This document shows, one piece after another, positions 26,454-35,074 of a stretch of DNA of 37,003 bases. The DNA is taken from NCBI GenBank assembly GCA_007132095.1, contig SLPH01000179.1, positions 1 through 37,003 of the forward strand, read 5' to 3'. Origin of the DNA: Syntrophomonadaceae bacterium. GTDB taxonomy: Bacteria; Bacillota; Dethiobacteria; DTU022. A program made the position numbers and the translations under genes. How positions within the stretch are numbered: the first letter of the stretch is position 1; every line of letters starts with the position of its first letter. The notes beneath the pieces were generated by a model, which searched no databases, had not been told where the DNA came from, and saw only the letters and a list, made by a program, of their open reading frames with translations.

Positions 26454-26864
26454 ATTAAGAAGGATTTAGCAGTAGGGACCATCGTGGAAGGAGAGATTAC
26501 CGGTATAACCAAGTTTGGCGCTTTCGTGGAACTTCCCGGAGGCACTACCGGGCTCGTTCATATCTCAGAAGTAGCCGATGTCTACGTCAAAGATATTAAC
26601 GATTTTTTCAAGAAAGAGGATAAAGTAAAAGTCAAAATCCTCTCTGTGGAAAGCAATGGTAAAGTCGCCCTCTCAATCAGACAGGCTATTGCAGGAGCGT
26701 CCCCATCTAGAAAAGGAGGACGAAAGCGTCCTGTAAACCAGCCTTCGTTTGAAGACAAAATGAATCGCTATCTCAAAGAAAGCGATGAGCGGCTATCAGA
26801 CTTAAAGCGCCACACGGAGTCCAAGCGCGGCGGCGGTCGCGGATCATTCCGGGAAGCTTTTTAA
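26454..26864 (+). CDS. S1 RNA-binding domain protein (YabR-like), apparent ATT start
   Basis: A 136-residue general stress/ribosome-associated type S1 protein. The single S1 domain fills residues 7-80 (VGTIVEGEITGITKFGAFVEL, GLVHISEVADVYVKDI, VKVKILSVESNGKVALSI), and the rest is a basic, disordered tail with Gly/Arg residues (KRGGGRGSF). The first usual start codon, GTG 26484, would remove strand 1 of the S1 fold. Upstream the frame is open to a stop at 26451, and the first codon after it, ATT 26454, lies exactly 8 nt after a perfect GGAGG. ATT is a known rare start (infC). YabR of Bacillus begins at the same place. RNA binding is expected; the target is unknown. Confidence 0.88.
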   Translation: MKKDLAVGTIVEGEITGITKFGAFVELPGGTTGLVHISEVADVYVKDINDFFKKEDKVKVKILSVESNGKVALSIRQAIAGASPSRKGGRKRPVNQPSFEDKMNRYLKESDERLSDLKRHTESKRGGGRGSFREAF

Positions 26865-26914
26865 CTGAAGAACTTCCGGCATTCCTGGATACCTGGTTTT
26901 TCTCAGCATTGTTT

Positions 26915-26935
26915 ATTACGTAATATTACGCGTAA
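26915..26935. repeat. Two adjacent 10-bp perfect palindromes
   Basis: ATTACGTAAT (26915-26924) and TTACGCGTAA (26926-26935) are separated by one base. They lie in the 255-bp gap between the S1-domain gene and tilS. Just downstream GCGCT/AGCGC (26936-26940 and 26972-26976) encloses CTGTTTTTAAAAAACAG. They could be an operator pair or stacked hairpins. Confidence 0.55.
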
Positions 26936-27011
26936 GCGCTGCCCTGTTTTTAAAAAACAGCAGTAGTGTGGAGCGCCCATTTTACATAACGCCTTTAACT
27001 TCCCTAAAACG

Positions 27012-27035
27012 CACTCTCTCCGGGAGTGTTTTTTT
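27012..27035 (+). terminator. Terminator before tilS
   Basis: CACTC / GAGTG around a 7-nt GC-rich loop, followed by seven T residues. It ends the S1-domain transcript about 150 nt after the stop. The stem is short, so strength is moderate. Confidence 0.75.
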
Positions 27036-27119
27036 CTTCATATCAAGTTGTTGATAAAGGCTTAGACATTATAAAGGTATTACTCCTTGACGAGGGCACC
27101 CTACCCGACAGGTTGTGGA

Positions 27120-28550
27120 ATGATAATGTTATATCATAGAGTATTCAATTATATTGAAGCTGAAAAGATGCTTGAGCCGGGCGATACCGTGGTGGTTGCC
27201 GTTTCAGGTGGTCCAGATTCGCTCTGCCTGCTGCACCTCCTGCACAGGATGGCACCTGTCCTTAAATTAAAACTGGTAGTAGCTCATCTGAACCACTGCC
27301 TGCGCCCCGAGGCAATGCTGGAAGAAGAAGCTGTGCGCCGGGCGGCTGAGGGCTGGGGGCACATATTCGAAAGCAGGTCTGCCGACATCAAGGCATATCG
27401 CAGCAGGAGCAAGATCTGTGAAGAAGAAGCCGGCCGTATCGAACGTTACCGCTTTCTAAAAGATACTGCCCAAAGCTACAAGGCTTCAAAAATTGCCCTT
27501 GGCCATCAGCTGGATGACCAGGCTGAAACCGTTCTTTTTAACTTCTTGAGAGGGACAGGCATTGACGGCCTGGCCGGTATACTGCCAAAAAGAGAGTTCG
27601 GCCCGTTTCACTTAATACGCCCACTGCTCAAAGTGACCAGGCAAGAAGTTGAAGATTATTGCGCTGCCCACGATCTCAGCCCCTCTACAGATAGCAGCAA
27701 CCTGCAAACTGTTTATACCAGAAACCGACTCAGGCTTGAGCTTATCCCACATCTTGAACAAGCACATAATCCGCAGTTGAAAAAAACGCTGGCCGGGTTG
27801 GCTTCCCTGGCAGCGACCGATCGGGCCTACCTGCAGCGGAAAGCGTATAAACTATATCAATTAGCATCCCGCAAAACCGAAAACCGCATTATTATCAATA
27901 AAATGCTCCTAATGAAAAATCACCCGGCCCTGCGAGGAAGGGCCTTGAAAATTGCCTTGGAGCAGATGATTCCGGCAGGCAGGCTGGGCCGGATCCATAT
28001 TGAAAAACTGGAGTCTATCTGCTCAATTTCCGGAAAAAGCGGGCCAATTGCCCTGCCTCTCGGTGTAAGGGCTTACGGCTATGGCCGCTTTATAATGCTG
28101 ACTCACAAGCAGCCTGACGACCAGCAGGTGCTGGCCGGTAAAATGTTAAAAACTGATGGAGTAACTCTTGCCGGCAAGGGTATATACCTGCACACATCGG
28201 TTCATAAGCCGGAAGATCTAACCTGGCCGCCCAAATCAAGTAGAGCCTATCTCGATTACGATCAATTATTGGCATCCGGGTCACTGCAAATCTGTTCTCG
28301 CTGGCCGGGGGCCAGGTTTCATCCCCAGGGCGCCCCGGGAAGTAAAAAGCTGAAGGATTTTTTCATCGACCAGAAAATAAATCCCTATAAGCGTAACACC
28401 TGGCCCCTTGTTACCGCGGGAGAAGAGATTGCCTGGGTTGTTGGCATCAGGATCGGGCACAAATTCAGGGTAACCGATAAAACTGAACGGGTTCTGGTTA
28501 TTGATAAACAAAACAGTTACTCAAGAGGTGAAAACAGAAATGGAAATTGA
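27120..28550 (+). CDS. tilS: tRNA(Ile)-lysidine synthase
   Basis: Modifies C34 of the CAU-anticodon tRNA-Ile to lysidine, so that it reads AUA. The 476 residues contain the PP-loop SGGPDS (29-34), the adjacent VAHLNHCLR, the GHQLDDQAETVLFNFLRGTGIDGLAG block and ending RPLLKVTR, then the TilS substrate-binding and C-terminal domains (RWPGARFHP, KKLKDFFIDQKI, WVVGIRI). ATG 27120 is chosen (homology begins just after); ATG 27126 is equally possible and TTG 27087 only lengthens it with unlikely sequence. It overlaps hpt by 11 bp. In Bacillus, spoIIE lies directly upstream; here it is missing. Confidence 0.95.
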   Translation: MIMLYHRVFNYIEAEKMLEPGDTVVVAVSGGPDSLCLLHLLHRMAPVLKLKLVVAHLNHCLRPEAMLEEEAVRRAAEGWGHIFESRSADIKAYRSRSKICEEEAGRIERYRFLKDTAQSYKASKIALGHQLDDQAETVLFNFLRGTGIDGLAGILPKREFGPFHLIRPLLKVTRQEVEDYCAAHDLSPSTDSSNLQTVYTRNRLRLELIPHLEQAHNPQLKKTLAGLASLAATDRAYLQRKAYKLYQLASRKTENRIIINKMLLMKNHPALRGRALKIALEQMIPAGRLGRIHIEKLESICSISGKSGPIALPLGVRAYGYGRFIMLTHKQPDDQQVLAGKMLKTDGVTLAGKGIYLHTSVHKPEDLTWPPKSSRAYLDYDQLLASGSLQICSRWPGARFHPQGAPGSKKLKDFFIDQKINPYKRNTWPLVTAGEEIAWVVGIRIGHKFRVTDKTERVLVIDKQNSYSRGENRNGN

Positions 28551-29064
28551 AAACAAGGAAGTCCTGTTATCAGCGGAAGAAATCGAAGAAAGGGTTGAAG
28601 TGCTGGCTGCTCAGATTACTGAAGATTACCGGGGTAAAAAACCTCTCCTGATCGGGGTTTTAAAGGGAGCGGTCATCTTTTTAAGCGACCTGATCAGGCA
28701 TATCAAAATTCCGGTTGAGATAGATTTTATGGCTGTTTCCAGCTATGGGGCAGATACGGCATCATCCGGAGTAGTCAGGATTCTTAAAGACCTCGAGCAG
28801 AGCATTCAGGGCAAAGATGTATTGATTGTTGAAGACATTGTTGATACCGGCCTTACCTTGAACTACCTGAGGGAAAACCTGATCAGTCGCGGCCCTTCAT
28901 CCCTGAAAGTGGTTACCTTACTTGATAAACCTGATCGGCGCAAAGTGGTTTTTGAGCCCGATTACTGCGGGTTTATGATTCCTGACAAATTTGTAGTCGG
29001 CTACGGGCTTGATTTCGATGAAAATTATCGTCAGCTGGCCGATCTATGTATATTGACTGATTGA
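28540..29064 (+). CDS. hpt: Hypoxanthine phosphoribosyltransferase
   Basis: Salvages hypoxanthine and guanine with PRPP to IMP and GMP. The 174-residue length is typical. The PRPP loop VEDIVDTGLT starts at about residue 97; IGVLKGAVIFLSDL and DFMAVSSYG are conserved, and the C-terminal FVVGYGLDFDENYRQL is the family ending. ATG 28540 has AGAGGTG 9 nt upstream and lies inside the tilS end. tilS-hpt-ftsH is a strongly conserved Firmicutes trio. The gene ends before an intrinsic terminator. Confidence 0.96.
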   Translation: MEIENKEVLLSAEEIEERVEVLAAQITEDYRGKKPLLIGVLKGAVIFLSDLIRHIKIPVEIDFMAVSSYGADTASSGVVRILKDLEQSIQGKDVLIVEDIVDTGLTLNYLRENLISRGPSSLKVVTLLDKPDRRKVVFEPDYCGFMIPDKFVVGYGLDFDENYRQLADLCILTD

Positions 29065-29102
29065 GAGGTGGGGCGGCCCAATGGGCATTAAGGGTACTTT
29101 TA

Positions 29103-29131
29103 TTGCTTCGATGGTTCCGGTGTGTTACAAT
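29103..29131 (+). promoter_or_regulatory. Possible promoter of ftsH
   Basis: TTGCTT (29103-29108), 17-nt spacer, TACAAT (29126-29131). It lies just upstream of the terminator hairpin at 29150, so transcripts from it would have to pass that hairpin. Confidence 0.35.
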
Positions 29132-29149
29132 TAAGCTTGGCCTAAAATA

Positions 29150-29171
29150 GCTCCCGTTGGGAGCATTTTTT
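29150..29171 (+). terminator. Terminator/attenuator between hpt and ftsH
   Basis: GCTCCC / GGGAGC (6 bp, 3-nt loop) followed by A and six T residues. It lies 70 bp upstream of the ftsH ribosome site. Confidence 0.8.
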
Positions 29172-29241
29172 GCCGCCTGGTTCACTGAACCGGGCTATTA
29201 TTCGGCATTTAGCCGGGCTTTAATTGAAAGGAGGAAACTTC

Positions 29242-31251
29242 TTGAGCCCGTTTTTACGACAACTAACATTCTATATTGTAATTGCCCTGGTGGTTGTGTC
29301 GCTGCTTACAATGTTCAATTCGACAACCCCTCCGGAGGAGATACCCTACAATGCTTTTATTCAGAGGCTAGAAGCAGGTCAGGTCAGCAGCGTTGATTTA
29401 TATGGAAACGCGATCGAGGCTACTTTAAATGATGGGTCGGTAGTGAAAACAATTCGCCCGGAAGACCATAATCTGACCAGTATCCTGCTGGACAAAGGGG
29501 TCGTTTTGCAAACACATCCACCCCGCAGCTTACCCTGGTGGCAGAGCGCGCTAACCTACATGATTCCCTTCCTGTTGCTGATTGGGATATTCTTTTTCTT
29601 CATGCAGCAGTCGCAGGGCGGTGGCAACAGGGTTATGAATTTTGGCAAAAGCAGGGCCAGGCTGCAGGAGGGCGACAAAAAGAAGGTTACATTCGAGGAT
29701 GTTGCCGGAGCTGACGAGGAAAGAGCCGAGCTGTCTGAAGTGGTTGACTTTCTGAAAGATCCGCGCAAATACATTGAGATAGGGGCCAGGATACCCAAGG
29801 GAATCCTGCTGGTCGGCCCTCCGGGCACCGGGAAAACCCTTCTTGCCCGGGCCGTGGCCGGTGAGGCGGGTGTGCCCTTTTTCAGTATCAGCGGCTCTGA
29901 TTTTGTTGAAATGTTCGTCGGTGTCGGTGCTTCCCGTGTCCGGGACATGTTCGAAAACGCTAAAAAGAATTCGCCCTGCATCGTTTTTATTGATGAAATT
30001 GATGCCGTCGGCCGTCAGCGTGGAGCCGGGCTTGGTGGAGGTCATGATGAAAGAGAACAAACCCTGAACCAGCTGCTTGTTGAAATGGACGGCTTTGATG
30101 TTAACGAGGGCATTATTATTATTGCCGCCACAAACAGGCCCGATATCCTGGATCCTGCTCTTCTGCGGCCCGGGCGTTTTGATCGTGAAATTACAGTCGG
30201 CTTCCCCGATGTAAACGGCCGGGAAGAAATACTAAAAGTTCATTCCAAAAACAAACCGCTTTCAGAAAAAGTAAACCTGAAAACCGTGGCCCGGGGCACT
30301 CCCGGTTTTACCGGCGCTGACCTGGAAAACGTTGTGAACGAAGCAGCGCTGCTAACGGCGCGCGCCTCGAGGAAAAGAATCGGCATGCAGGAACTGGAAG
30401 AAGCGGTAGAGCGTGTTGTTGCCGGTACGCAGAAAAAAAGCAGGGTTATCAGCGCGTTTGAAAAGAAGATCGTTGCATACCATGAAGCGGGGCATGCCCT
30501 GGTAGGCTATCTGCTTCCTCATACTGATCCGGTCCATAAGGTTTCGATTATTCCGCGGGGCAGGGCGGGTGGTTACACACTCATGTTCCCCGAAGAGGAC
30601 CGCTATTACATGACTAAGACCGAACTGCTTGATCGGGTCAGCACTTTACTGGGCGGGCGGGTTGCTGAAAAACTTGTCTTGAACGATATCAGTACAGGGG
30701 CACAGAATGACCTTGAGAGGGCAACAGCGATAGTAAGGCAGATGATTATGGAATACGGAATGAGTGACACACTTGGCCCGATAACACTGGGCAAGAAGCA
30801 TGACCAGGTATTCCTGGGGCGTGATCTGGCCCGCGACCGCGACTACAGTGAAGAGATTGCCAAGGCAATTGACCAGGAGATTCGCAAAACGATAGATAAC
30901 TGTTACCAGAATGCCCAGGATATCCTGGAGAGAGAGCGCGAGAAGCTCGAACTGATAGCCCAGGCCCTGATGGAAAAAGAAACTCTTGATGCAGAAGAAA
31001 TCAAAGCCCTGGCCGAGGGACGCGAGCTTCCGGTTAAAGAGGAATATGACGAAGATGAAGGCGATGAAGCTGATAAATCCGATCATGATCAGGTTCCGGG
31101 CGAGAGCCCCGAAAAAGACGGCCAGGCTTTAGGAACAGAGCATATTGAGCCCGATTCGGAAAAGATTGAAGTAGCGAAAAAAGACACCGGTCGCAGGGCA
31201 TCTTTTCAGCGCAAGCCGGATTTAAAAGATAAGCCAAAAGAAGAACTCTAA
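29242..31251 (+). CDS. ftsH: ATP-dependent zinc metalloprotease FtsH
   Basis: A membrane-anchored AAA+ protease that degrades damaged and short-lived proteins. In 669 residues: a membrane span at about 6-25, a small extracytoplasmic domain ([16 protein letters not shown]), a second span near 100-120 ([18 protein letters not shown]), the AAA module with GPPGTGKT (192-199), the [10 protein letters not shown] Walker B, and the SRH, then the zinc motif HEAGH (414-418). The C-terminal tail is unusually long and charged (Asp/Glu/Lys, about 80 residues after the protease domain). TTG 29242 lies 7 nt after AAAGGAGG; TTG 29224 in frame precedes that site. It is last in the tilS-hpt-ftsH group. Confidence 0.96.
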   Translation: MSPFLRQLTFYIVIALVVVSLLTMFNSTTPPEEIPYNAFIQRLEAGQVSSVDLYGNAIEATLNDGSVVKTIRPEDHNLTSILLDKGVVLQTHPPRSLPWWQSALTYMIPFLLLIGIFFFFMQQSQGGGNRVMNFGKSRARLQEGDKKKVTFEDVAGADEERAELSEVVDFLKDPRKYIEIGARIPKGILLVGPPGTGKTLLARAVAGEAGVPFFSISGSDFVEMFVGVGASRVRDMFENAKKNSPCIVFIDEIDAVGRQRGAGLGGGHDEREQTLNQLLVEMDGFDVNEGIIIIAATNRPDILDPALLRPGRFDREITVGFPDVNGREEILKVHSKNKPLSEKVNLKTVARGTPGFTGADLENVVNEAALLTARASRKRIGMQELEEAVERVVAGTQKKSRVISAFEKKIVAYHEAGHALVGYLLPHTDPVHKVSIIPRGRAGGYTLMFPEEDRYYMTKTELLDRVSTLLGGRVAEKLVLNDISTGAQNDLERATAIVRQMIMEYGMSDTLGPITLGKKHDQVFLGRDLARDRDYSEEIAKAIDQEIRKTIDNCYQNAQDILEREREKLELIAQALMEKETLDAEEIKALAEGRELPVKEEYDEDEGDEADKSDHDQVPGESPEKDGQALGTEHIEPDSEKIEVAKKDTGRRASFQRKPDLKDKPKEEL

Positions 31252-31274
31252 GGGCCTGCGGGCTCTTTTTTTTT
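31250..31274 (+). terminator. Terminator overlapping the ftsH stop codon
   Basis: AAGGGCC / GGCTCTT, 7 bp with one G-T pair and a TGCG tetraloop, followed by a run of T. The stem begins inside the TAA stop. Confidence 0.8.
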
Positions 31275-31364
31275 GCAGCTCAGAGCTGTTGCCGGTTACC
31301 TTTCAGCTCCGGCCTGTTTATAATTGATAAGCGCGGTATCGGTTTTTCGTAAGGGGGGATAGGC

Positions 31365-32321
31365 ATGCCGACTGGTTTAACTGATATACATGGCATTAAG
31401 GTTGGCGTATCCGAGAACCTGAAAGCAGCTACAGGGATTACGGTAGTGCTGATAGAAGATGGTGCAAGGGCTGCCGTTGAAGTAAGGGGTTCGGCGCCCG
31501 GGACAAGAGAAACAGACCTTCTGCGGCCCGGAAACCTGGTCAAGGAGATCCAGGGCCTGGTTTTAGCCGGGGGAAGCGCCTTTGGCCTGGAAGCCGCCAA
31601 CGGGGTTGTGCGCTACCTCGAAGAAAAAAAGCGCGGTTTTGAAGTTGGAAATTTTGTTGTTCCCATCGTGCCGGCTGCTGTTTTATTCGACCTTTTTATC
31701 GGCGACGGAACAGTAAGGCCTGATGCGACCATGGGCTATCAAGCCTGCCGGGAATCTTCGGCGGGACCGGTTCCGGAAGGTTCGGTTGGCGCGGGTGCGG
31801 GAGCTACAGTTGGCAAATTATTCGGCACCGCTCAATCAGTTAAATCCGGGCAGGGCTCTTATGCCATAAAGAGCGGAGATCTTATAGTAGCAGCCCTGGT
31901 TGTGGTTAATGCATTTGGCGACATTTACGCGGCAGATGGGCGGCTGATAGCGGGTCCTGTTGATCCGCAAAGCGGCAGGATGGTCAAGACTATCGATCAT
32001 CTTCTGGGTACAAGTAGAGGCGGTTTTCCCGGAAATACAACCCTTGGCGTTGTAGCTACCAATGCCGCTTTTGATGCCGCAGAGCTGAAAAAAGTATGCT
32101 CCCTTGCTCACGATGGATTGGCACGTGCTATCTGGCCTGTTCATACCATGTGGGACGGGGATACAATATTTGCCCTGTCCAGGGGCAGTTTAGAAGCAGA
32201 TCTAAACCAGGTTGCCCTTATGGCTGCTGAAGCAGTTTCTGCCGCGGTGGAAAGGGCTGCTTTAAAAGCAACATCACTGTGCGGCGTTCCTTCCTGCGGA
32301 AACCTTCATCCCCCGCTTTAG
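31365..32321 (+). CDS. P1-family (DmpA-like) N-terminal nucleophile peptidase
   Basis: A self-processing aminopeptidase/amidase-type protein of 318 residues. The family block VLAGGSAFGLEAANGVVRYLEE near 65-86 and GSVGAGAGATVGKLFG near 140-155 are present. The processing region GNTTLGVVATNA lies near 222-233, where a Thr after Asn-Thr probably becomes the N-terminal nucleophile, and DGDTIFALS follows. The physiological substrate is unknown; D- or L-aminopeptidase and beta-peptide activity occur in the family. ATG 31365 follows GGGGGG. It is preceded by a weak TATAAT (31319-31324). It is not part of the Bacillus-type gene order. Confidence 0.85.
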   Translation: MPTGLTDIHGIKVGVSENLKAATGITVVLIEDGARAAVEVRGSAPGTRETDLLRPGNLVKEIQGLVLAGGSAFGLEAANGVVRYLEEKKRGFEVGNFVVPIVPAAVLFDLFIGDGTVRPDATMGYQACRESSAGPVPEGSVGAGAGATVGKLFGTAQSVKSGQGSYAIKSGDLIVAALVVVNAFGDIYAADGRLIAGPVDPQSGRMVKTIDHLLGTSRGGFPGNTTLGVVATNAAFDAAELKKVCSLAHDGLARAIWPVHTMWDGDTIFALSRGSLEADLNQVALMAAEAVSAAVERAALKATSLCGVPSCGNLHPPL

Positions 32322-32477
32322 CGACATTTTATAATAATATTAGCAGGAATCCGGGTCGAAAATATTTGTGAAACGTGGAACAAAAATGCAGGATTTATGA
32401 CGGTTTTGTTGAAATATAGCCCTTATCTGCGAAAAATCGCGGTAAGAAATCTATATAAATACAAGGAGGTAGTTTGT

Positions 32478-34241
32478 ATGCCATTGGATCCAACCAAACA
32501 TGCTGACTGGGAAATTGCAGAAGCCGCAGAATCGAGCATGAAGCAGGTTTACCAGTTAGCAGAGGAGCTGGCCCTCGAAAAGGAAGAGCTCCTGCCGCAT
32601 GGCCATTACGTGGCCAAAGTTGACTACAAGAAAGTACTGGAACGACTGAAAGACAAGCCTGACGGAAAATATATTGATGTCACGGCTATTACCCCGACCC
32701 CCCTGGGAGAAGGTAAATCGACTTCAACCATGGGCCTGACCGAGGGTATGGGTAAGCGGGGTAAAAATGTTATCGCTACCATTAGGCAGCCATCCGGCGG
32801 GCCGACCATGAACGTTAAAGGTTCAGCAGCCGGCGGCGGCTTAGCCCAGTGTATTCCCTTGACTCCATTTTCACTCGGTTTAACCGGGGATATTAATGCA
32901 ATCATGAATGCTCATAACCTGGCCATGGTTGCCCTTACTTCCCGAATCCAGCACGAATTTAATTCCACAGATGCTTTCCTTGAGCGCAGCGGTTTGAAAC
33001 GGCTGAATATCGATCCGCGCAATGTTGAAATGAAATGGATTATCGACTTCTGCGCCCAGGCTCTGCGCAATATAATTATCGGGCTCGGCGGCAGAAGAGA
33101 TGGGTTCATGATGAATTCAAACTTTGCGATCGCTGTTTCCTCTGAAGTAATGGCTATTCTTGCTGTTGCAAAAGACCTGAAGGATATGCGCGAGCGGATG
33201 GCTAAAATTGTGGTTGCCTATGATAAAAGGGGCAAGCCTGTTACAACCGGAGACCTTGATGTTGCCGGCGCGATGACGGCCTGGATGGTTGATGCCATCA
33301 ACCCGAACCTGCTGCAAACCCTGGAAGGACAGCCTGTATTTGTCCATGCCGGTCCCTTTGCCAATATTGCTATCGGACAGTCATCCATTATTGCAGACCG
33401 TGTAGCCCTGAAACTTGGCGACTATGTAGTTACCGAATCCGGTTTTGCTGCCGACATCGGTTTTGAAAAATTCTGGAACCTGAAATGCCGCATGTCAGGA
33501 CTGACTCCGCATTGCGCGGTTATTGTTGCAACCATCAGGGCCCTGAAGTGCCACGGCGGAGCTCCCATCCCCATGCCGGGTCAGCCCCTTGATCCTGCTT
33601 ACGGCAAGGAGAATGTCGAGTGGGTTGAAAAGGGCTGTGAAAACCTGATTCACCACATTAAAACTGTTAAAAAAGCCGGCATTAACCCCGTTGTCTGCAT
33701 CAATCATTTCTACTCTGACACGGACAATGAAGTTAAGGCTGTTCGCCGCCTGGCCGAGGAAGCAGGAGCAAGGGTTGCTCTTTCCAAGCACTGGCAGTAC
33801 GGTGGCGACGGCGCAACGGAATTTGCCGATGCAGTTATCGAAGCCTGCAACGAGCCCAACGATTTCAAATACCTCTATGAACTGGAAACGCCGCTTCGCC
33901 AGCGCATTGAGCTTATTGCCAAAGAAGTTTACGGCGCTGATGGCGTTGAGTACACCGCGGAAGCGCTGGAAAAAGCAAAGCGCATGGAAGCAGATCCGGA
34001 AATTCAGAAAATGGGTACCTGTATGGTTAAAACCCATCTCAGCCTGACAGATAATCCGGCGCTGAAAGGCGTACCCAAAGGCTGGAAGCTGAACATCCGT
34101 GACATCCTCACCTACGGCGGCGCAGGGTTTGTCGTACCTGTAGCCGGCGCTATTTCCCTGATGCCTGGCACAGCCGCCAACCCGGCCTACCGCAGGGTTG
34201 ATGTTGATGTTGAAACAGGTAAAGTGCAGGGCCTCTTCTAG
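32478..34241 (+). CDS. fhs: Formate-tetrahydrofolate ligase
   Basis: Makes 10-formyl-THF from formate, THF and ATP; the entry step of the methyl branch of the Wood-Ljungdahl pathway and a source of one-carbon units. Length is 587 residues (about 555-590 in the family). The P-loop TPLGEGKST is at about 74-82. Conserved blocks include [52 protein letters not shown] and [21 protein letters not shown] 32478 has AAGGAGGT 7 nt upstream; the open frame extends to 32397 but that part shows no homology. The following stem is a strong terminator. The folate genes on the other side make its cofactor, though they are convergent. Confidence 0.97.
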   Translation: MPLDPTKHADWEIAEAAESSMKQVYQLAEELALEKEELLPHGHYVAKVDYKKVLERLKDKPDGKYIDVTAITPTPLGEGKSTSTMGLTEGMGKRGKNVIATIRQPSGGPTMNVKGSAAGGGLAQCIPLTPFSLGLTGDINAIMNAHNLAMVALTSRIQHEFNSTDAFLERSGLKRLNIDPRNVEMKWIIDFCAQALRNIIIGLGGRRDGFMMNSNFAIAVSSEVMAILAVAKDLKDMRERMAKIVVAYDKRGKPVTTGDLDVAGAMTAWMVDAINPNLLQTLEGQPVFVHAGPFANIAIGQSSIIADRVALKLGDYVVTESGFAADIGFEKFWNLKCRMSGLTPHCAVIVATIRALKCHGGAPIPMPGQPLDPAYGKENVEWVEKGCENLIHHIKTVKKAGINPVVCINHFYSDTDNEVKAVRRLAEEAGARVALSKHWQYGGDGATEFADAVIEACNEPNDFKYLYELETPLRQRIELIAKEVYGADGVEYTAEALEKAKRMEADPEIQKMGTCMVKTHLSLTDNPALKGVPKGWKLNIRDILTYGGAGFVVPVAGAISLMPGTAANPAYRRVDVDVETGKVQGLF

Positions 34242-34298
34242 AGGTTGCATTTATAAAGCCTTTACGGGGATTTAGAATAAATAGTTTAAGAGACTGCG

Positions 34299-34329
34299 GC
34301 TGCCTGGATCAAGATCCAGGCAGCTTTTT
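34299..34329 (+). terminator. Terminator after fhs
   Basis: GCTGCCTGGATC / GATCCAGGCAGC (12-base arms, only AA between them, so the actual loop includes the last pair) followed by TTTTT. Very strong. Confidence 0.92.
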
Positions 34330-34345
34330 CATGTGAGCCCGGCAT

Positions 34346-34480
34346 GGTTGTTAACCCGGCGGTTAAAGTCCGCTGTGGGCTGGCAGCGGGAACCACTGGC
34401 AGATAGCAAGGGTTGTTCATCGCGAGGCGGAATCTGAAGGAAGGTTAAAGCAAAATCCCGGCCCGACAGACAAAAACCGT
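34346..34480 (+). ncRNA. Candidate structured RNA element, copy A (homologous to 25840-25960)
   Basis: The gap between fhs and folK (about 300 bp) holds no gene. After the fhs terminator come GGTT-GTT-AACC (34346-34356), GGCGGTTAAAGTCCGCT with a GCGG/CCGC hairpin (34358-34374), GAACCAC (34390-34396), AGGGTTGTTC (34409-34418) and AGGCGGAATCTGAA (34425-34438). CCGCTG can also pair with CAGCGG (about 34370-34389). The same blocks in the same order occur at 25840-25947. I read this as a structured RNA, perhaps an IscB omega RNA (HEARO) without its protein. The 3' end is uncertain. Confidence 0.5.
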
Positions 34481-34543
34481 GCCGTTTTGAAGTCACAGGT
34501 GATTTTTCGTTATAACAGGAAGTGCAGGAAGTGATCTTAATTG

Positions 34544-35074
34544 CTACCGGAGGGAGCCGGGAAGGTTTGTTTTGAAGTAAGAATGAAAGCTTATATCTGG
34601 CGTTGAGACAAATGGCGCAGCCATTTCTGCGATAGTCGGCCCTCCAGGGAAAAGAATCAGCCCCGGCGCTATCTCAGCGAGGGGGATAAGGACAAAACCC
34701 CTTTCATGTACGCGCGGGTGGGGAATTTGCAAGCGGGGTGTATTCATCCGGATTCCTTCGTAGTAGAGCAGGTCAAGATCGATAGTTCTCGGCCCCCAGT
34801 GTTCTTTACGGACCCTTTTCAACCTTTTCTCCAGGGCCAGAAGCTTGTCCAGCAGGCTGATTGGCCCAAGCGTAGTGGATATGCCTGCGCAGGCGTTAAG
34901 GTAGGCGCCCTGCTTCGGGCCCCCAACCGGAGCGGTTTCGTAGACAGCCGAGAGTAAATCTACAGTAATGCCAGCAGAATCACAAAGAAGTTTTACAACC
35001 GTGTTCAGGTTTTCCAGGCGATTACCCAGGTTTGAACCGAGGCCTATATAAGCGGTTTTGCTCAGGATTTTCAT
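34544..35074 (-). CDS. folK: 2-amino-4-hydroxy-6-hydroxymethyldihydropteridine pyrophosphokinase (HPPK)
   Basis: Transfers pyrophosphate from ATP to the pterin, the step before dihydropteroate synthase. In 176 residues: YIGLGSNLGNR near the start, SAVYETAPVGG, the metal motif RTIDLDLLYY and IPHPRVHERGFVLIPLAEI. ATG 35074 overlaps the folB stop as ATGA, so translation is probably coupled. It is the last gene of the minus-strand operon, convergent with fhs. It ends with no obvious terminator of its own on the minus strand. Confidence 0.96.
   Translation of the reverse strand: MKILSKTAYIGLGSNLGNRLENLNTVVKLLCDSAGITVDLLSAVYETAPVGGPKQGAYLNACAGISTTLGPISLLDKLLALEKRLKRVRKEHWGPRTIDLDLLYYEGIRMNTPRLQIPHPRVHERGFVLIPLAEIAPGLILFPGGPTIAEMAAPFVSTPDISFHSYFKTNLPGSLR

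Noticed and set aside
33495-34250. 251-codon minus-strand open frame inside fhs
   Set aside because: It is antisense to a highly conserved gene, has no ribosome site and its amino-acid pattern looks like a codon-bias shadow.
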